This document shows positions 8,207 through 16,388 of a stretch of DNA of 64,000 bases, piece by piece. Below the pieces are notes generated by a model. The model had not been told where the DNA came from and did not search any database. It was given only the letters and a program-made list of their open reading frames with translations. The position numbers and the translations under genes are program-made. Every line of letters begins with the position of its first letter. Position 1 is the first letter of the stretch. This stretch comes from an uncultured Eubacteriales bacterium (GTDB lineage: Bacteria > Bacillota > Clostridia > Oscillospirales > Acutalibacteraceae). The stretch covers positions 124,001 through 188,000 of the forward strand of contig CAKSLH010000003.1 of NCBI GenBank assembly GCA_934466515.1. The letters run 5' to 3'.

Positions 8207-8830
8207 ATGCCTAATATAGCAGTTGTTGATATGCAAGGTAAGAGCGTAGGCGAGATGAATCTTAACGATGCGATCTTCGGTATAAAGCCCAATGCGGTTG
8301 TTATGCACGCAGCAGTTGTTAATTTTCTTGCCAATCAGCGTCAGGGCACACAGTCCACTCTGACCCGTACAGAGGTTTCCGGAGGCGGAAGAAAGCCTTG
8401 GAGACAGAAGGGCACAGGCCATGCGCGTCAGGGTTCTACCAGAGCTCCTCAGTGGAGACACGGCGGAATCGTTCACGCTCCGAAGCCGAGAGACTATTCT
8501 TATGCTCTTAATAAGAAGGTTCGCCGTTTGGCTCTTAAATCTGCGCTTTCCGATAAGGTTGCAACGGGTGATCTGATTGTACTCGACGAGCTTAAGCTTG
8601 ACGGATACAAGACAAAGACCGTTGTAGATTGCCTTAAGGCTATCGGCGCAGGAAAGAAAGCTTTGGTTGTTCTTGAGAATAACGACGCTTTCGCAGTAAA
8701 GAGTATTGCTAACATCGAGGGAGTTAAATCCGCTCAGTTCAATACAATCAATACCTATGACATTCTTCATGCCGATACACTCGTAATGGTTAAGGGTGCC
8801 GTAGAGAAAATCGAGGAGGTGTACGCATAA
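8207..8830 (+). CDS. rplD: 50S ribosomal protein L4
   Basis: 207 residues. The conserved loop GGGRKPWRQKGTGHARQGS, which lines the peptide exit tunnel, is intact. In many bacteria L4 represses its own operon by binding the leader. The stop TAA shares its last A with the rplW ATG at 8830. Confidence 0.98.
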   Translation: MPNIAVVDMQGKSVGEMNLNDAIFGIKPNAVVMHAAVVNFLANQRQGTQSTLTRTEVSGGGRKPWRQKGTGHARQGSTRAPQWRHGGIVHAPKPRDYSYALNKKVRRLALKSALSDKVATGDLIVLDELKLDGYKTKTVVDCLKAIGAGKKALVVLENNDAFAVKSIANIEGVKSAQFNTINTYDILHADTLVMVKGAVEKIEEVYA

Positions 8831-9123
8831 TGAAAACCGCTCAGGATATCATTATCGCTCCTATCATAACCGAAAAGAGCATGTCGGGCGTTGCCGGCAA
8901 GAAATACACCTTCAAGGTCGACCCCGATGCAACAAAGTACGAGATTGCAGACGCAGTCAAGGAGCTTTTCAAGGTCGATGTTGCCAAGGTAAACACCGTG
9001 AATGTACGCGGAAAGTTAAAGAGAATGGGCCGTTACGAGGGCAAGACCGCTTCCTATAAGAAAGCAATCGTTACTTTAAAGGCCGATTCAAAGCCGATCG
9101 AATTTTTCGACGGACTTATGTAA
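8830..9123 (+). CDS. rplW: 50S ribosomal protein L23
   Basis: 97 residues with IIAPIITEKSM near the start and the KVNTVNVRGKLKRMG basic loop. L23 sits at the exit tunnel and docks trigger factor and SRP. It overlaps rplD by 1 nt. Confidence 0.98.
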   Translation: MKTAQDIIIAPIITEKSMSGVAGKKYTFKVDPDATKYEIADAVKELFKVDVAKVNTVNVRGKLKRMGRYEGKTASYKKAIVTLKADSKPIEFFDGLM

Positions 9124-9211
9124 GCGTAATTTAAGGAAATTTTAAAATTTCCGGTGATGTATGAAGCTTTACTTAAAAGCTTCGCTAAGCCTAAACAGGA
9201 GAGTGAAACAA

Positions 9212-10039
9212 ATGGCAATAAAACATTACAAGCCGACTTCTAACGGCCGCCGTAATATGACAACCATGGATTATTCCGGTCTGTCAAAGGTAGCGCCCGA
9301 GAGAAGCTTGCTTGAACCTATTAAAAAGAATGCCGGCCGTAACAGCTACGGCAGGATAACAGTCCGCCACAGAGGCGGCGGAAACCGCAGAAAGTACAGA
9401 GTTATCGATTTCAAGAGAGAGCGTTTCGGCGTAAGCGCTACCGTTCTTACTCTTGAGTACGATCCTAACCGTTCTGCATTTATCGCATTAGTTCAGTATG
9501 AGGACGGCGAAAAACGCTATATAATCGCTCCGCAGGATCTTAAAGTCGGCGATAAAATCGTCAGCGGTCCCGATGCGGATATCAAACCCGGTAACGCGCT
9601 TCCGCTCGTTAATATTCCGGTTGGTACATTCCTTCATAACATTGAGCTTTATCCGGGCAAGGGCGCTCAGCTCGCAAGAAGTGCCGGAAACATGGCTCAG
9701 CTTATGGCTAAGGAAAACGGTATGGCGCTTCTCCGCCTTCCTTCGGGAGAGCTTCGCAATGTACCGGAGAACTGCATGGCTACTGTCGGTGTAGTATCCA
9801 ATCCCGAGCATGCGAATGTTAATTACGGCAAAGCAGGCCGTAAGCGTCACATGGGTTGGAGACCTACAGTCCGCGGTTCTGTAATGAACCCGAACGACCA
9901 CCCGCACGGCGGCGGTGAAGGTAAATCACCTGTCGGCCGTCCCGGACCTGTAACCCCGTGGGGTAAACCTACACTCGGTTACAAGACCCGCCAGAAGAAT
10001 AAGCAGAGCAATAAGTATATTGTTAAGCGTCGTAAGTAA
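9212..10039 (+). CDS. rplB: 50S ribosomal protein L2
   Basis: 275 residues from ATG 9212 (MAIKHYKPTSNGRRNMT), the normal L2 length. An upstream in-frame ATG at 9161 would add 17 unconserved residues and lacks a good site, whereas AGGAGAG precedes 9212. The C-terminal GGGEGKSPVGRPGPVTPWGK region, which contains the catalytic-centre histidine neighbourhood (NPNDHPHGG), is intact. Confidence 0.97.
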   Translation: MAIKHYKPTSNGRRNMTTMDYSGLSKVAPERSLLEPIKKNAGRNSYGRITVRHRGGGNRRKYRVIDFKRERFGVSATVLTLEYDPNRSAFIALVQYEDGEKRYIIAPQDLKVGDKIVSGPDADIKPGNALPLVNIPVGTFLHNIELYPGKGAQLARSAGNMAQLMAKENGMALLRLPSGELRNVPENCMATVGVVSNPEHANVNYGKAGRKRHMGWRPTVRGSVMNPNDHPHGGGEGKSPVGRPGPVTPWGKPTLGYKTRQKNKQSNKYIVKRRK

Positions 10040-10062
10040 GTCAGACGAAAGGAGATTTCATA

Positions 10063-10338
10063 ATGGGAAGAAGTATTAAAAAGGGCCCTTATGTGCAGGA
10101 AGCTCTGTACAAGAGAGTTCTGGAAATGAATGCAGCCGGTGAAAAGCGCGTGCTTAAAACTTGGAGCCGTTCGTCCACCATATTCCCCGATTTCGTCGGA
10201 CACACTTTTGCAGTTCATGACGGCCGTAAGCATGTGCCGGTTTATGTAACTGAGGATATGGTTGGCCATAAGCTCGGTGAATTCGCACCGACCAGAACAT
10301 TCAAAGGCCATGCCGGTGCTAAGACTACCGGTAAGTAA
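10063..10338 (+). CDS. rpsS: 30S ribosomal protein S19
   Basis: 91 residues, beginning GRSIKKGPYVQEALYKRV with the conserved TWSRSSTIFPDFVGHTFAVH segment. It is a 30S head protein contacting S13. AAAGGAG ribosome binding site, 23 nt after rplB. Confidence 0.98.
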   Translation: MGRSIKKGPYVQEALYKRVLEMNAAGEKRVLKTWSRSSTIFPDFVGHTFAVHDGRKHVPVYVTEDMVGHKLGEFAPTRTFKGHAGAKTTGK

Positions 10339-10361
10339 GCGGCCGAAAGGAGATAGAATTT

Positions 10362-10697
10362 ATGGAAGCAAGGGCTACTCTTAAATATGCCCGTATCTCA
10401 CCCCGCAAGGTGAAGATAGTCCTCGATTTAATAAGAAATCAGGACGCTGACAAAGCAATGGCTATTCTCAAATTTACTCCTAAGTCCGCTTGTGAGTATT
10501 TAGAAAAGCTTTTGAAGTCAGCTATGGCAAATGCTGAAAACAAAAACATGGATATGTCTAAGCTTTATGTTGCCGAGTGTGCAGCCTGCCCCGGCCCGAT
10601 TCTCAAGAGAATCCGCGCTAAGGACCACGGACGCGCTCACCGCATCTTAAAGAGAACAAGCCATGTAACACTCGTTCTTAAAGAACGCGATATTTAA
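10362..10697 (+). CDS. rplV: 50S ribosomal protein L22
   Basis: 111 residues with YARISPRKVKIVLDLIRNQD at the N-terminus and the tunnel-facing beta-hairpin ending ILKRTSHVTLVL. Residues of this hairpin are where macrolide resistance mutations occur; nothing unusual is seen. Confidence 0.98.
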   Translation: MEARATLKYARISPRKVKIVLDLIRNQDADKAMAILKFTPKSACEYLEKLLKSAMANAENKNMDMSKLYVAECAACPGPILKRIRAKDHGRAHRILKRTSHVTLVLKERDI

Positions 10698-10714
10698 GTT
10701 AGGAGGTTAAAACT

Positions 10715-11380
10715 ATGGGCCAGAAAGTTAATCCGCACGGTTTACGCGTCGGCATTATTAAAAACTGGGACTCGCGTTGGTTTGCAAGCGACGAGAAGTT
10801 CGGAGATACGCTTGTTGAGGACTATAACCTCCGTAAATACCTTAAAAAGGCACTTTCAAGTGCAGGTATTGCTAAAATCGAAATTGAACGCGATGATAAG
10901 CGCGTGAGATTACATCTCCACTGCGCAAAGCCCGGCATGGTTATCGGAAGAAACGGCGCTGAAATCGAAAAGCTCCGCGAAACCTGCCAGAAGATGCTCG
11001 GCAAGAATGTCGTTATCAACATCGTTGAAATTAAAAATCCCGATGCGGACGCACAGCTTGTTGCCGAGAACATCGCAACCCAGCTTGAAAAGCGTATATC
11101 CTTCCGCCGCGCAATGAAGCTCTCTATAGGCAGAGCAATGCGTCTCGGCGTAAAGGGTATCAAAACTCAGGTTTCGGGCCGTTTGGGCGGTGCCGAAATC
11201 GCAAGAAGCGAGCAGTATCATGAGGGTACTATTCCGCTTCAGACCCTTAGAGCAGATATTGATTACGGTTTTGCAGAGGCAAACACTACCTACGGCAGAA
11301 TTGGCGTTAAGGTCTGGATTTATAAGGGCGAGGTTCTTAATGAGAACCGCAGAACTTCTAAGAGAGGGGGAGCCCGCTGA
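10715..11380 (+). CDS. rpsC: 30S ribosomal protein S3
   Basis: 221 residues: start GQKVNPHGLRVGIIKNWDS, central KH domain with MVIGRNGAEIEKLRE, and the C-terminal S3 domain ending in an Arg-rich tail. It forms part of the mRNA entry site. The TGA stop overlaps the rplP ATG by 1 nt (TGATG). Confidence 0.98.
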   Translation: MGQKVNPHGLRVGIIKNWDSRWFASDEKFGDTLVEDYNLRKYLKKALSSAGIAKIEIERDDKRVRLHLHCAKPGMVIGRNGAEIEKLRETCQKMLGKNVVINIVEIKNPDADAQLVAENIATQLEKRISFRRAMKLSIGRAMRLGVKGIKTQVSGRLGGAEIARSEQYHEGTIPLQTLRADIDYGFAEANTTYGRIGVKVWIYKGEVLNENRRTSKRGGAR

Positions 11381-11802
11381 TGTTAATGCCTAAGCGTGTT
11401 AAATACCGTAAAGTGCAGCGCGGCCGTATGACCGGTACCGCTACAAGAGGTAATACAGTTACCCACGGAAATTTCGGTCTTCAGGCTTTAGAGCCGGCGT
11501 GGATTACCTCTAATCAGATCGAAGCTGCCCGTGTCGCTATGACTCGTTATATCAAGCGTGGCGGTCAGGTCTGGATAAAAATATTCCCTGATAAGCCGGT
11601 TACTTCAAAGCCTCTCGGAACCCGTATGGGATCCGGAAAAGGCGCTCCGGAGTACTGGGTAGCAGTGGTTAAACCCGGACGCGTTATGTTCGAAATCGGC
11701 GGCGTATCCGAGGAATTGGCTCGCGAGGCTATGCGTCTTGCAGCTAATAAGCTTCCGATTAAATGTAAGTTTATAAGCAAGGAAACGGGTGGTGAGCAGT
11801 AA
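11380..11802 (+). CDS. rplP: 50S ribosomal protein L16
   Basis: 140 residues, MLMPKRVKYRKVQRGRMTG. The ATG at 11380 overlaps the rpsC stop. A second Met at codon 3 is possible, but the longer form matches the family start. L16 binds near the A site and 5S rRNA region. Confidence 0.97.
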   Translation: MLMPKRVKYRKVQRGRMTGTATRGNTVTHGNFGLQALEPAWITSNQIEAARVAMTRYIKRGGQVWIKIFPDKPVTSKPLGTRMGSGKGAPEYWVAVVKPGRVMFEIGGVSEELAREAMRLAANKLPIKCKFISKETGGEQ

Positions 11803-12008
11803 TGAATGCAAAGGAAATCAGAGATAACACTTTACCGGAGCTTAATGAGCAGTTGGCAAAGCTTAAAGATGAATTGTTCCATCTTCGTTTCCAACATGCC
11901 ATTAATCAGCTCGACAACCCCATGCGAATAGCAGCTGTAAAGAAGGACATCGCTCGCGTTAAGACAATTATCCGCGAGAAAGAGCTTTCAAACAGCGCTA
12001 ACGCTTAA
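11802..12008 (+). CDS. rpmC: 50S ribosomal protein L29
   Basis: 68 residues, MNAKEIRDNTLPELNEQLAK with the LKDELFHLRFQHAINQLDNP helix pair typical of L29. It overlaps rplP by 1 nt (TAATG). Confidence 0.97.
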   Translation: MNAKEIRDNTLPELNEQLAKLKDELFHLRFQHAINQLDNPMRIAAVKKDIARVKTIIREKELSNSANA

Positions 12009-12026
12009 AAGAGGAGGTAGCTGAAT

Positions 12027-12284
12027 ATGAGCGAAAGAAACCTTCGTAAAACAAGAGTGGGCAAAGTCGTAAGCGATAAAATGGATAAAACCGTTGTTGT
12101 TGCTATCGAGGACAATGTAAAGCATCCGCTCTATAAGAAGATTATTAAAAACACGATAAGACTTAAGGCTCATGATGAGAACAACACCTGCGGCGTAGGC
12201 GACAGAGTGCTTATCATGGAAACGAGACCTCTCTCAAAGGATAAGAGATGGCGCGTTGCCGAAATAGTTGAGAAAGCTAAGTAA
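12027..12284 (+). CDS. rpsQ: 30S ribosomal protein S17
   Basis: 85 residues, OB fold, with the S17 signature GKVVSDKMDKTVVVAIEDNV and GVGDRVLIMETRPLSKDKRW. Preceded by GAGGAGG. Confidence 0.98.
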   Translation: MSERNLRKTRVGKVVSDKMDKTVVVAIEDNVKHPLYKKIIKNTIRLKAHDENNTCGVGDRVLIMETRPLSKDKRWRVAEIVEKAK

Positions 12285-12308
12285 TTTGGCTTTAAGGAGG
12301 AAACCACT

Positions 12309-12677
12309 GTGATACAACAACAGAGTTACCTCAAGGTTGCCGACAATACCGGTGCTAAAGAAATTATGTGCATCCGTGTTTTGGGAGGCTCCAAAAGGAG
12401 GTACGCCAACATCGGCGATGTTATCGTTGCTTCTGTTAAAAAGGCCGCTCCGGGCGGTTCCGTTAAGAAGGGCGATGTAGTAAAGGCTGTTGTAGTTCGT
12501 TCTGCAAAAGGTCTTCGCCGCAATGATGGCACTTATATAAGATTTGATGAAAATGCAGCCGTTCTTATCCGTGATGATAAGAATCCGAGAGGTACCCGTA
12601 TCTTCGGGCCGGTAGCGCGTGAGCTTCGTGATAAGGATTATACAAAGATCCTTTCTCTTGCTCCGGAAGTACTTTAA
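12309..12677 (+). CDS. rplN: 50S ribosomal protein L14
   Basis: 122 residues beginning MIQQQSYLKVADNTGAKEIM, with GTRIFGPVARELRDKDYTKI near the end. The start codon is GTG at 12309, preceded by AAGGAGG. Confidence 0.98.
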   Translation: MIQQQSYLKVADNTGAKEIMCIRVLGGSKRRYANIGDVIVASVKKAAPGGSVKKGDVVKAVVVRSAKGLRRNDGTYIRFDENAAVLIRDDKNPRGTRIFGPVARELRDKDYTKILSLAPEVL

Positions 12678-12693
12678 TGGGAGGTAGAAAAAT

Positions 12694-13017
12694 ATGAGTA
12701 AGCTTCACATTAAAACCGGTGATACCGTAATGCTTCTTACAGGCGACGCAAAGGACCGCAAGAAAACCGGAAAGGTTCTTCAGGTAAGCCCTAAGGAACA
12801 GAAGGTTATCGTTGAGGGTCTTAACAAGGTTAAGAAACATGTAAAACCGAAAAAGGCCGGAGATCCCTCCGGAATTATCGAGACCGACGGCGCTATCTAT
12901 GCCTGCAAGGTACAGTTAGTTTGCCCGAAGTGCAATAAGCCGACCAGAGTAGGCACAAAGATCTATGAGGACGGCAAAAAAGACCGCGTTTGCAAAAAAT
13001 GCGGAGAGACTTTTTAA
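12694..13017 (+). CDS. rplX: 50S ribosomal protein L24
   Basis: 107 residues with a KOW motif (GDAKDRKKTGKVLQV) and a four-cysteine zinc-type C-terminus (CPKCNKPTRVG ... CKKCGE). It initiates 50S assembly. Confidence 0.97.
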   Translation: MSKLHIKTGDTVMLLTGDAKDRKKTGKVLQVSPKEQKVIVEGLNKVKKHVKPKKAGDPSGIIETDGAIYACKVQLVCPKCNKPTRVGTKIYEDGKKDRVCKKCGETF

Positions 13018-13035
13018 GAGTAAGGAGGACATGAC

Positions 13036-13575
13036 ATGTCAACGCTTGGAAACGAATATAAAAATTCGATAGCTCCTGCATTGATGACCAAATTTGGCTA
13101 TAAGAGTGTTATGCAGATTCCGAAGCTCGAGAAGGTCGTTATCAATGTAGGCTGCGGAGAGGCTAAGGACAACTCAAAGGTAGTTGATTCCGTTATAAGC
13201 GATCTCAGCAAAATTACCGGTCAGAAGGCTATACCGTGCCGTGCAAAGAAATCCGTTGCGAACTTTAAGCTTCGTGAGGGAATGCCTATCGGCGCTAAGG
13301 TTACACTTCGCGGAGAAAAAATGTACGAGTTTATCGACCGTTTCTTCAATGCCGCTTTACCGCGCGTAAGAGACTTCAGAGGAATCAATCCCGATTCTTT
13401 TGACGGTCGCGGAAATTATGCCTGCGGCGTAAAGGAACAGCTCATTTTCCCTGAAATTGAGTACGATAAAATAGATAAGGTTCGCGGTATGGATATTATT
13501 ATTGTTACTACCGCCAAGACAGATGAAGAGGCTCGCGAGTTACTTACTCTTATGGGCGCTCCGTTTGCGAGATAA
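13036..13575 (+). CDS. rplE: 50S ribosomal protein L5
   Basis: 179 residues with VMQIPKLEKVVINVGCGEA, the GQKAIPCRAKKSVANFKLRE segment and a C-terminal IIIVTTAKTDEEARELL. It binds 5S rRNA. Confidence 0.98.
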   Translation: MSTLGNEYKNSIAPALMTKFGYKSVMQIPKLEKVVINVGCGEAKDNSKVVDSVISDLSKITGQKAIPCRAKKSVANFKLREGMPIGAKVTLRGEKMYEFIDRFFNAALPRVRDFRGINPDSFDGRGNYACGVKEQLIFPEIEYDKIDKVRGMDIIIVTTAKTDEEARELLTLMGAPFAR

Positions 13576-13587
13576 GGAGAAAAAAGT

Positions 13588-13773
13588 ATGGCTAAGACAT
13601 CTATGAAAGTAAGGCAGGCGCGTCCCGCTAAATTTTCAACAAGACAGTACAACAGATGCAAGATCTGCGGCCGTCCCCATGCTTATCTTCGCAAATACGG
13701 TATCTGCCGTATATGTTTCAGAGAGCTCGCTTATAAAGGCGAGATCCCCGGAGTTAAGAAGGCAAGCTGGTAA
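13588..13773 (+). CDS. rpsN: 30S ribosomal protein S14, zinc type
   Basis: 61 residues (type Z). Four zinc-ligand cysteines: CKICGRPH and CRICFREL. The zinc form is usual in Bacillota; no zinc-independent paralogue is in the window. Confidence 0.98.
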   Translation: MAKTSMKVRQARPAKFSTRQYNRCKICGRPHAYLRKYGICRICFRELAYKGEIPGVKKASW

Positions 13774-13800
13774 GGCACAAATCTAAAGGAGGTTTACGGC

Positions 13801-14199
13801 ATGCAAATCACCGATACTATAGCCGATATGCTTACGCGTATCCGTAATGCTTCTTCGGCGAAACACGATTCGGTAGATGTTCCTGCATCAAATGTTAAGA
13901 AGTCAATCGCTCAGATTCTTCTCGATGAAGGATACATCAGCAGCTTTTCCGTTGAAGACGACGGAAAGCAGGGCGTAATTCATATCGTATTGAAGTACGG
14001 CCACAATAAAGCACAGACCATAAGCGGTATTCGCAGAGTATCAAAGCCCGGTCTGCGTATCTATACAAATGTAGAAGATATGCCGAAGGTTATGAAGGGC
14101 CTCGGTATAGCAATTCTTTCTACCTCTAAAGGTATTATGACAGACAAACAGGCTCGCAAAGCTAATGTTGGCGGCGAAGTCCTCGCGTTTGTTTGGTAA
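13801..14199 (+). CDS. rpsH: 30S ribosomal protein S8
   Basis: 132 residues, ITDTIADMLTRIRNASSAKH and the C-terminal ILSTSKGIMTDKQARKANVG signature. In Gammaproteobacteria S8 represses the spc operon translationally. Confidence 0.98.
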   Translation: MQITDTIADMLTRIRNASSAKHDSVDVPASNVKKSIAQILLDEGYISSFSVEDDGKQGVIHIVLKYGHNKAQTISGIRRVSKPGLRIYTNVEDMPKVMKGLGIAILSTSKGIMTDKQARKANVGGEVLAFVW

Positions 14200-14212
14200 G
14201 GAGGTAAGAAGG

Positions 14213-14761
14213 ATGTCAAGAATAGGAAAAATGCCTATAGCGGTTCCCGCAGGTGTAGATGTTAAGATTAACGGAAACACCATCACCGTTAAGGGCGCTA
14301 AGGGAGAGCTTTCTTATGAGTTCAATAAGGATATCTCCGTAGCGCATGAGGGCGAAACAATCGTTGTTACCCGTCCTACCGATGATAAGGAACACCGCGC
14401 ATTACACGGACTTACCCGTACACTTATTGCCAATATGGTACAGGGCGTAACCGAGGGTTATTCAAAGACTCTTGAGGTTAACGGCGTAGGTTACCGTGCT
14501 CAGAAGCAGGGCAATAACCTTGTTATGAACCTTGGTTATTCTCATCAGGTAATCATTCCCGAGGTTGAGGGAATTAAGATTGAAGTACCGGCTCCTAACT
14601 CTATAGTTATCAGCGGTGCCGATAAGCAGTTGGTTGGCCAGTTTGCAGCAGATGTCCGCAAAAAGCGTCCGCCGGAGCCTTATAAGGGCAAGGGCATTAA
14701 ATACGCCGATGAGCATATCCGCCGCAAAGAAGGTAAAGCAGCCAAGGGTGCTAAGAAGTAA
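14213..14761 (+). CDS. rplF: 50S ribosomal protein L6
   Basis: 182 residues from ATG 14213 (MSRIGKMPIAVPAGVDVKI). The open frame extends upstream to 14165, overlapping rpsH, but GGAGG lies just before 14213. The C-terminal signature KKRPPEPYKGKGIKY is intact. Confidence 0.97.
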   Translation: MSRIGKMPIAVPAGVDVKINGNTITVKGAKGELSYEFNKDISVAHEGETIVVTRPTDDKEHRALHGLTRTLIANMVQGVTEGYSKTLEVNGVGYRAQKQGNNLVMNLGYSHQVIIPEVEGIKIEVPAPNSIVISGADKQLVGQFAADVRKKRPPEPYKGKGIKYADEHIRRKEGKAAKGAKK

Positions 14762-14779
14762 AAAAGGAGTGTATTTTAA

Positions 14780-15139
14780 ATGGTTAGCAAACCTAACAGC
14801 AATCAGGCGAGACTTAAGCGCCATGCCCGCGTTCGTTCTAAGATCTGCGGAACAGCAGCTACTCCCCGTCTTGATGTATTCCGCTCCAACAGCAATATTT
14901 ACGCCCAGCTTATCGACGATGAAAAGGGTGTTACCCTTTGTGCGGCAAGCTCAAACGAAAAGGATTTCGGCATGAGCGGCTCAAACAAAGAGGGTGCCCG
15001 CAAGGTTGGACAGTTAATAGCTGAACGTGCCAAGAAGAAGAAAATCACTGAGGTCGTTTTCGACCGCGGCGGTTATATCTATCACGGCCGTGTCAAGGAG
15101 CTTGCCGAAGGTGCCCGTGAGGGCGGCCTCAAGTTCTAA
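14780..15139 (+). CDS. rplR: 50S ribosomal protein L18
   Basis: 119 residues with the RPRLDVFRSN-like segment (TPRLDVFRSNSNIYAQLID) and VVFDRGGYIYHGRVKELAEG. It binds 5S rRNA. Confidence 0.98.
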   Translation: MVSKPNSNQARLKRHARVRSKICGTAATPRLDVFRSNSNIYAQLIDDEKGVTLCAASSNEKDFGMSGSNKEGARKVGQLIAERAKKKKITEVVFDRGGYIYHGRVKELAEGAREGGLKF

Positions 15140-15157
15140 TAAGGAGGGGGAATACTT

Positions 15158-15661
15158 TTGGCTACAAATATTGACGCATCAACATTAGATCTTCAGGAAA
15201 GAGTAGTTTCCATTAACCGCGTATCCAAAACCGTTAAGGGCGGACGCATTATGAAATTCGCAGCTTTGGTTGTTGTCGGCGACGGCAACGGTATCGTAGG
15301 CTTCGGTCTCGGTAAAGCCGGCGAAGTTCCGGACGCCATCCGTAAGGGTATCGAGGACGCAAAGAAAAATCTTATCAAGGTTTCTCTTAAGGGTACTACA
15401 ATTCCTCACGAAGTTATAGGAGAGTTCGGTGCAGGCCGCGTGCTTTTAAAGCCCGCCGCTCCCGGTACCGGTGTTATTGCCGGCGGTGCAGTTCGTGCCG
15501 TTGTTGAAATTGTCGGTATCAAGGATATCCGTACCAAAGCTCTTCGTTCAAACAATCCGTGCAATGTAGTTCGTGCAACTGTTGCCGGTCTTGCAGCTTT
15601 ACGCGACGCCGAGCAGGTCGCTGCCGTTCGCGGAAAAACTGCTAAGGAAATCATAGGTTAA
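15158..15661 (+). CDS. rpsE: 30S ribosomal protein S5
   Basis: 167 residues. Start codon TTG at 15158 after AAGGAGGGGG. The N-terminal double-stranded RNA-binding fold carries VSINRVSKTVKGGRIMKFAA, and the C-terminal GTGVIAGGAVRAVVEIVGIK is intact. It helps to set decoding accuracy. Confidence 0.97.
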   Translation: MATNIDASTLDLQERVVSINRVSKTVKGGRIMKFAALVVVGDGNGIVGFGLGKAGEVPDAIRKGIEDAKKNLIKVSLKGTTIPHEVIGEFGAGRVLLKPAAPGTGVIAGGAVRAVVEIVGIKDIRTKALRSNNPCNVVRATVAGLAALRDAEQVAAVRGKTAKEIIG

Positions 15662-15675
15662 GGAGGAGCAGCACA

Positions 15676-15873
15676 ATGGCTACAAAGAAAAAGGCTGCCG
15701 GCCTTAAGGTAAAGCTCGTAAAGAGCACTATCGGTTCCAAAAAGGATCAGATTGCAACGGTTGAAGCACTTGGTCTTCATAAGGTCGGAGATATTTCGGT
15801 TCAGCCCGATAACGCTCAGACTAAAGGTAAGATAAACAAGGTTTCACATCTTGTAAAGATCGTTGAAGATTAA
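15676..15873 (+). CDS. rpmD: 50S ribosomal protein L30
   Basis: 65 residues with VKLVKSTIGSKKDQIATVEA and LGLHKVGD. A 6-residue Lys/Ala-rich N-terminal extension makes it slightly longer than the usual ~60 residues. Confidence 0.96.
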   Translation: MATKKKAAGLKVKLVKSTIGSKKDQIATVEALGLHKVGDISVQPDNAQTKGKINKVSHLVKIVED

Positions 15874-15945
15874 ATCAAACAAATAAATGCAAAGCCCGTA
15901 AGGCGGCGCCTTATCAGGCGTTAATTATGCAAGGAGGTGCGAACA

Positions 15946-16386
15946 ATGAAATTGCACGATTTGTCACCTGCTTTGGGTTCTACAAGAGATTCAAAGCGCA
16001 TAGGCAGAGGACATGGCTCAGGCAACGGCAAAACAGCCGGTAAAGGCCATAAGGGTCAGAAGGCTCGTGCCGGTCACGGAATGAGACCCGGCTTTGAAGG
16101 CGGTCAGATGCCTCTTCAGAGACGCGTTCCGAAGCGTGGCTTCAATAATATTTTTGCAAAAGAAGTAACTGCTGTCAATGTTTCCGCTCTCGAGGTTTTC
16201 GAGGACGGCGCAACTGTAGACGCAGCTGCTCTTAAGGAAAAAGGAATCATCAAAACTGCTGATAATGCAGTAAAGGTTTTAGGTAACGGAAAGCTCACTA
16301 AAAAGCTTACTGTTAAGCTCAATGCCTTCTCGGCAAGCGCCGCAGAGAAAATCAATTCTGTCGGCGGAAAGGCTGAGGTGATCTGA
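15946..16386 (+). CDS. rplO: 50S ribosomal protein L15
   Basis: 146 residues from ATG 15946 (MKLHDLSPALGSTRDSKRIG) after AAGGAGG; an in-frame GTG 9 nt upstream overlaps that site and is rejected. The Gly/Lys-rich GRGHGSGNGKTAGKGHKGQK tail wraps rRNA. The 72-nt gap from rpmD holds a small hairpin (AAGGCGGCGCCTT) without a U tract. Confidence 0.97.
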   Translation: MKLHDLSPALGSTRDSKRIGRGHGSGNGKTAGKGHKGQKARAGHGMRPGFEGGQMPLQRRVPKRGFNNIFAKEVTAVNVSALEVFEDGATVDAAALKEKGIIKTADNAVKVLGNGKLTKKLTVKLNAFSASAAEKINSVGGKAEVI

Positions 16387-16388
16387 GT

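Noticed and set aside
8006..8770. 254-codon reverse-strand ORF across rplC-rplD
   Set aside because: A codon-bias shadow of two certain ribosomal genes; no ribosome binding site and no family resemblance. The same applies to other antisense frames in the cluster.
9161..9211. N-terminal extension of L2 from ATG 9161
   Set aside because: The added 17 residues are not conserved and the ribosome binding site belongs to ATG 9212.
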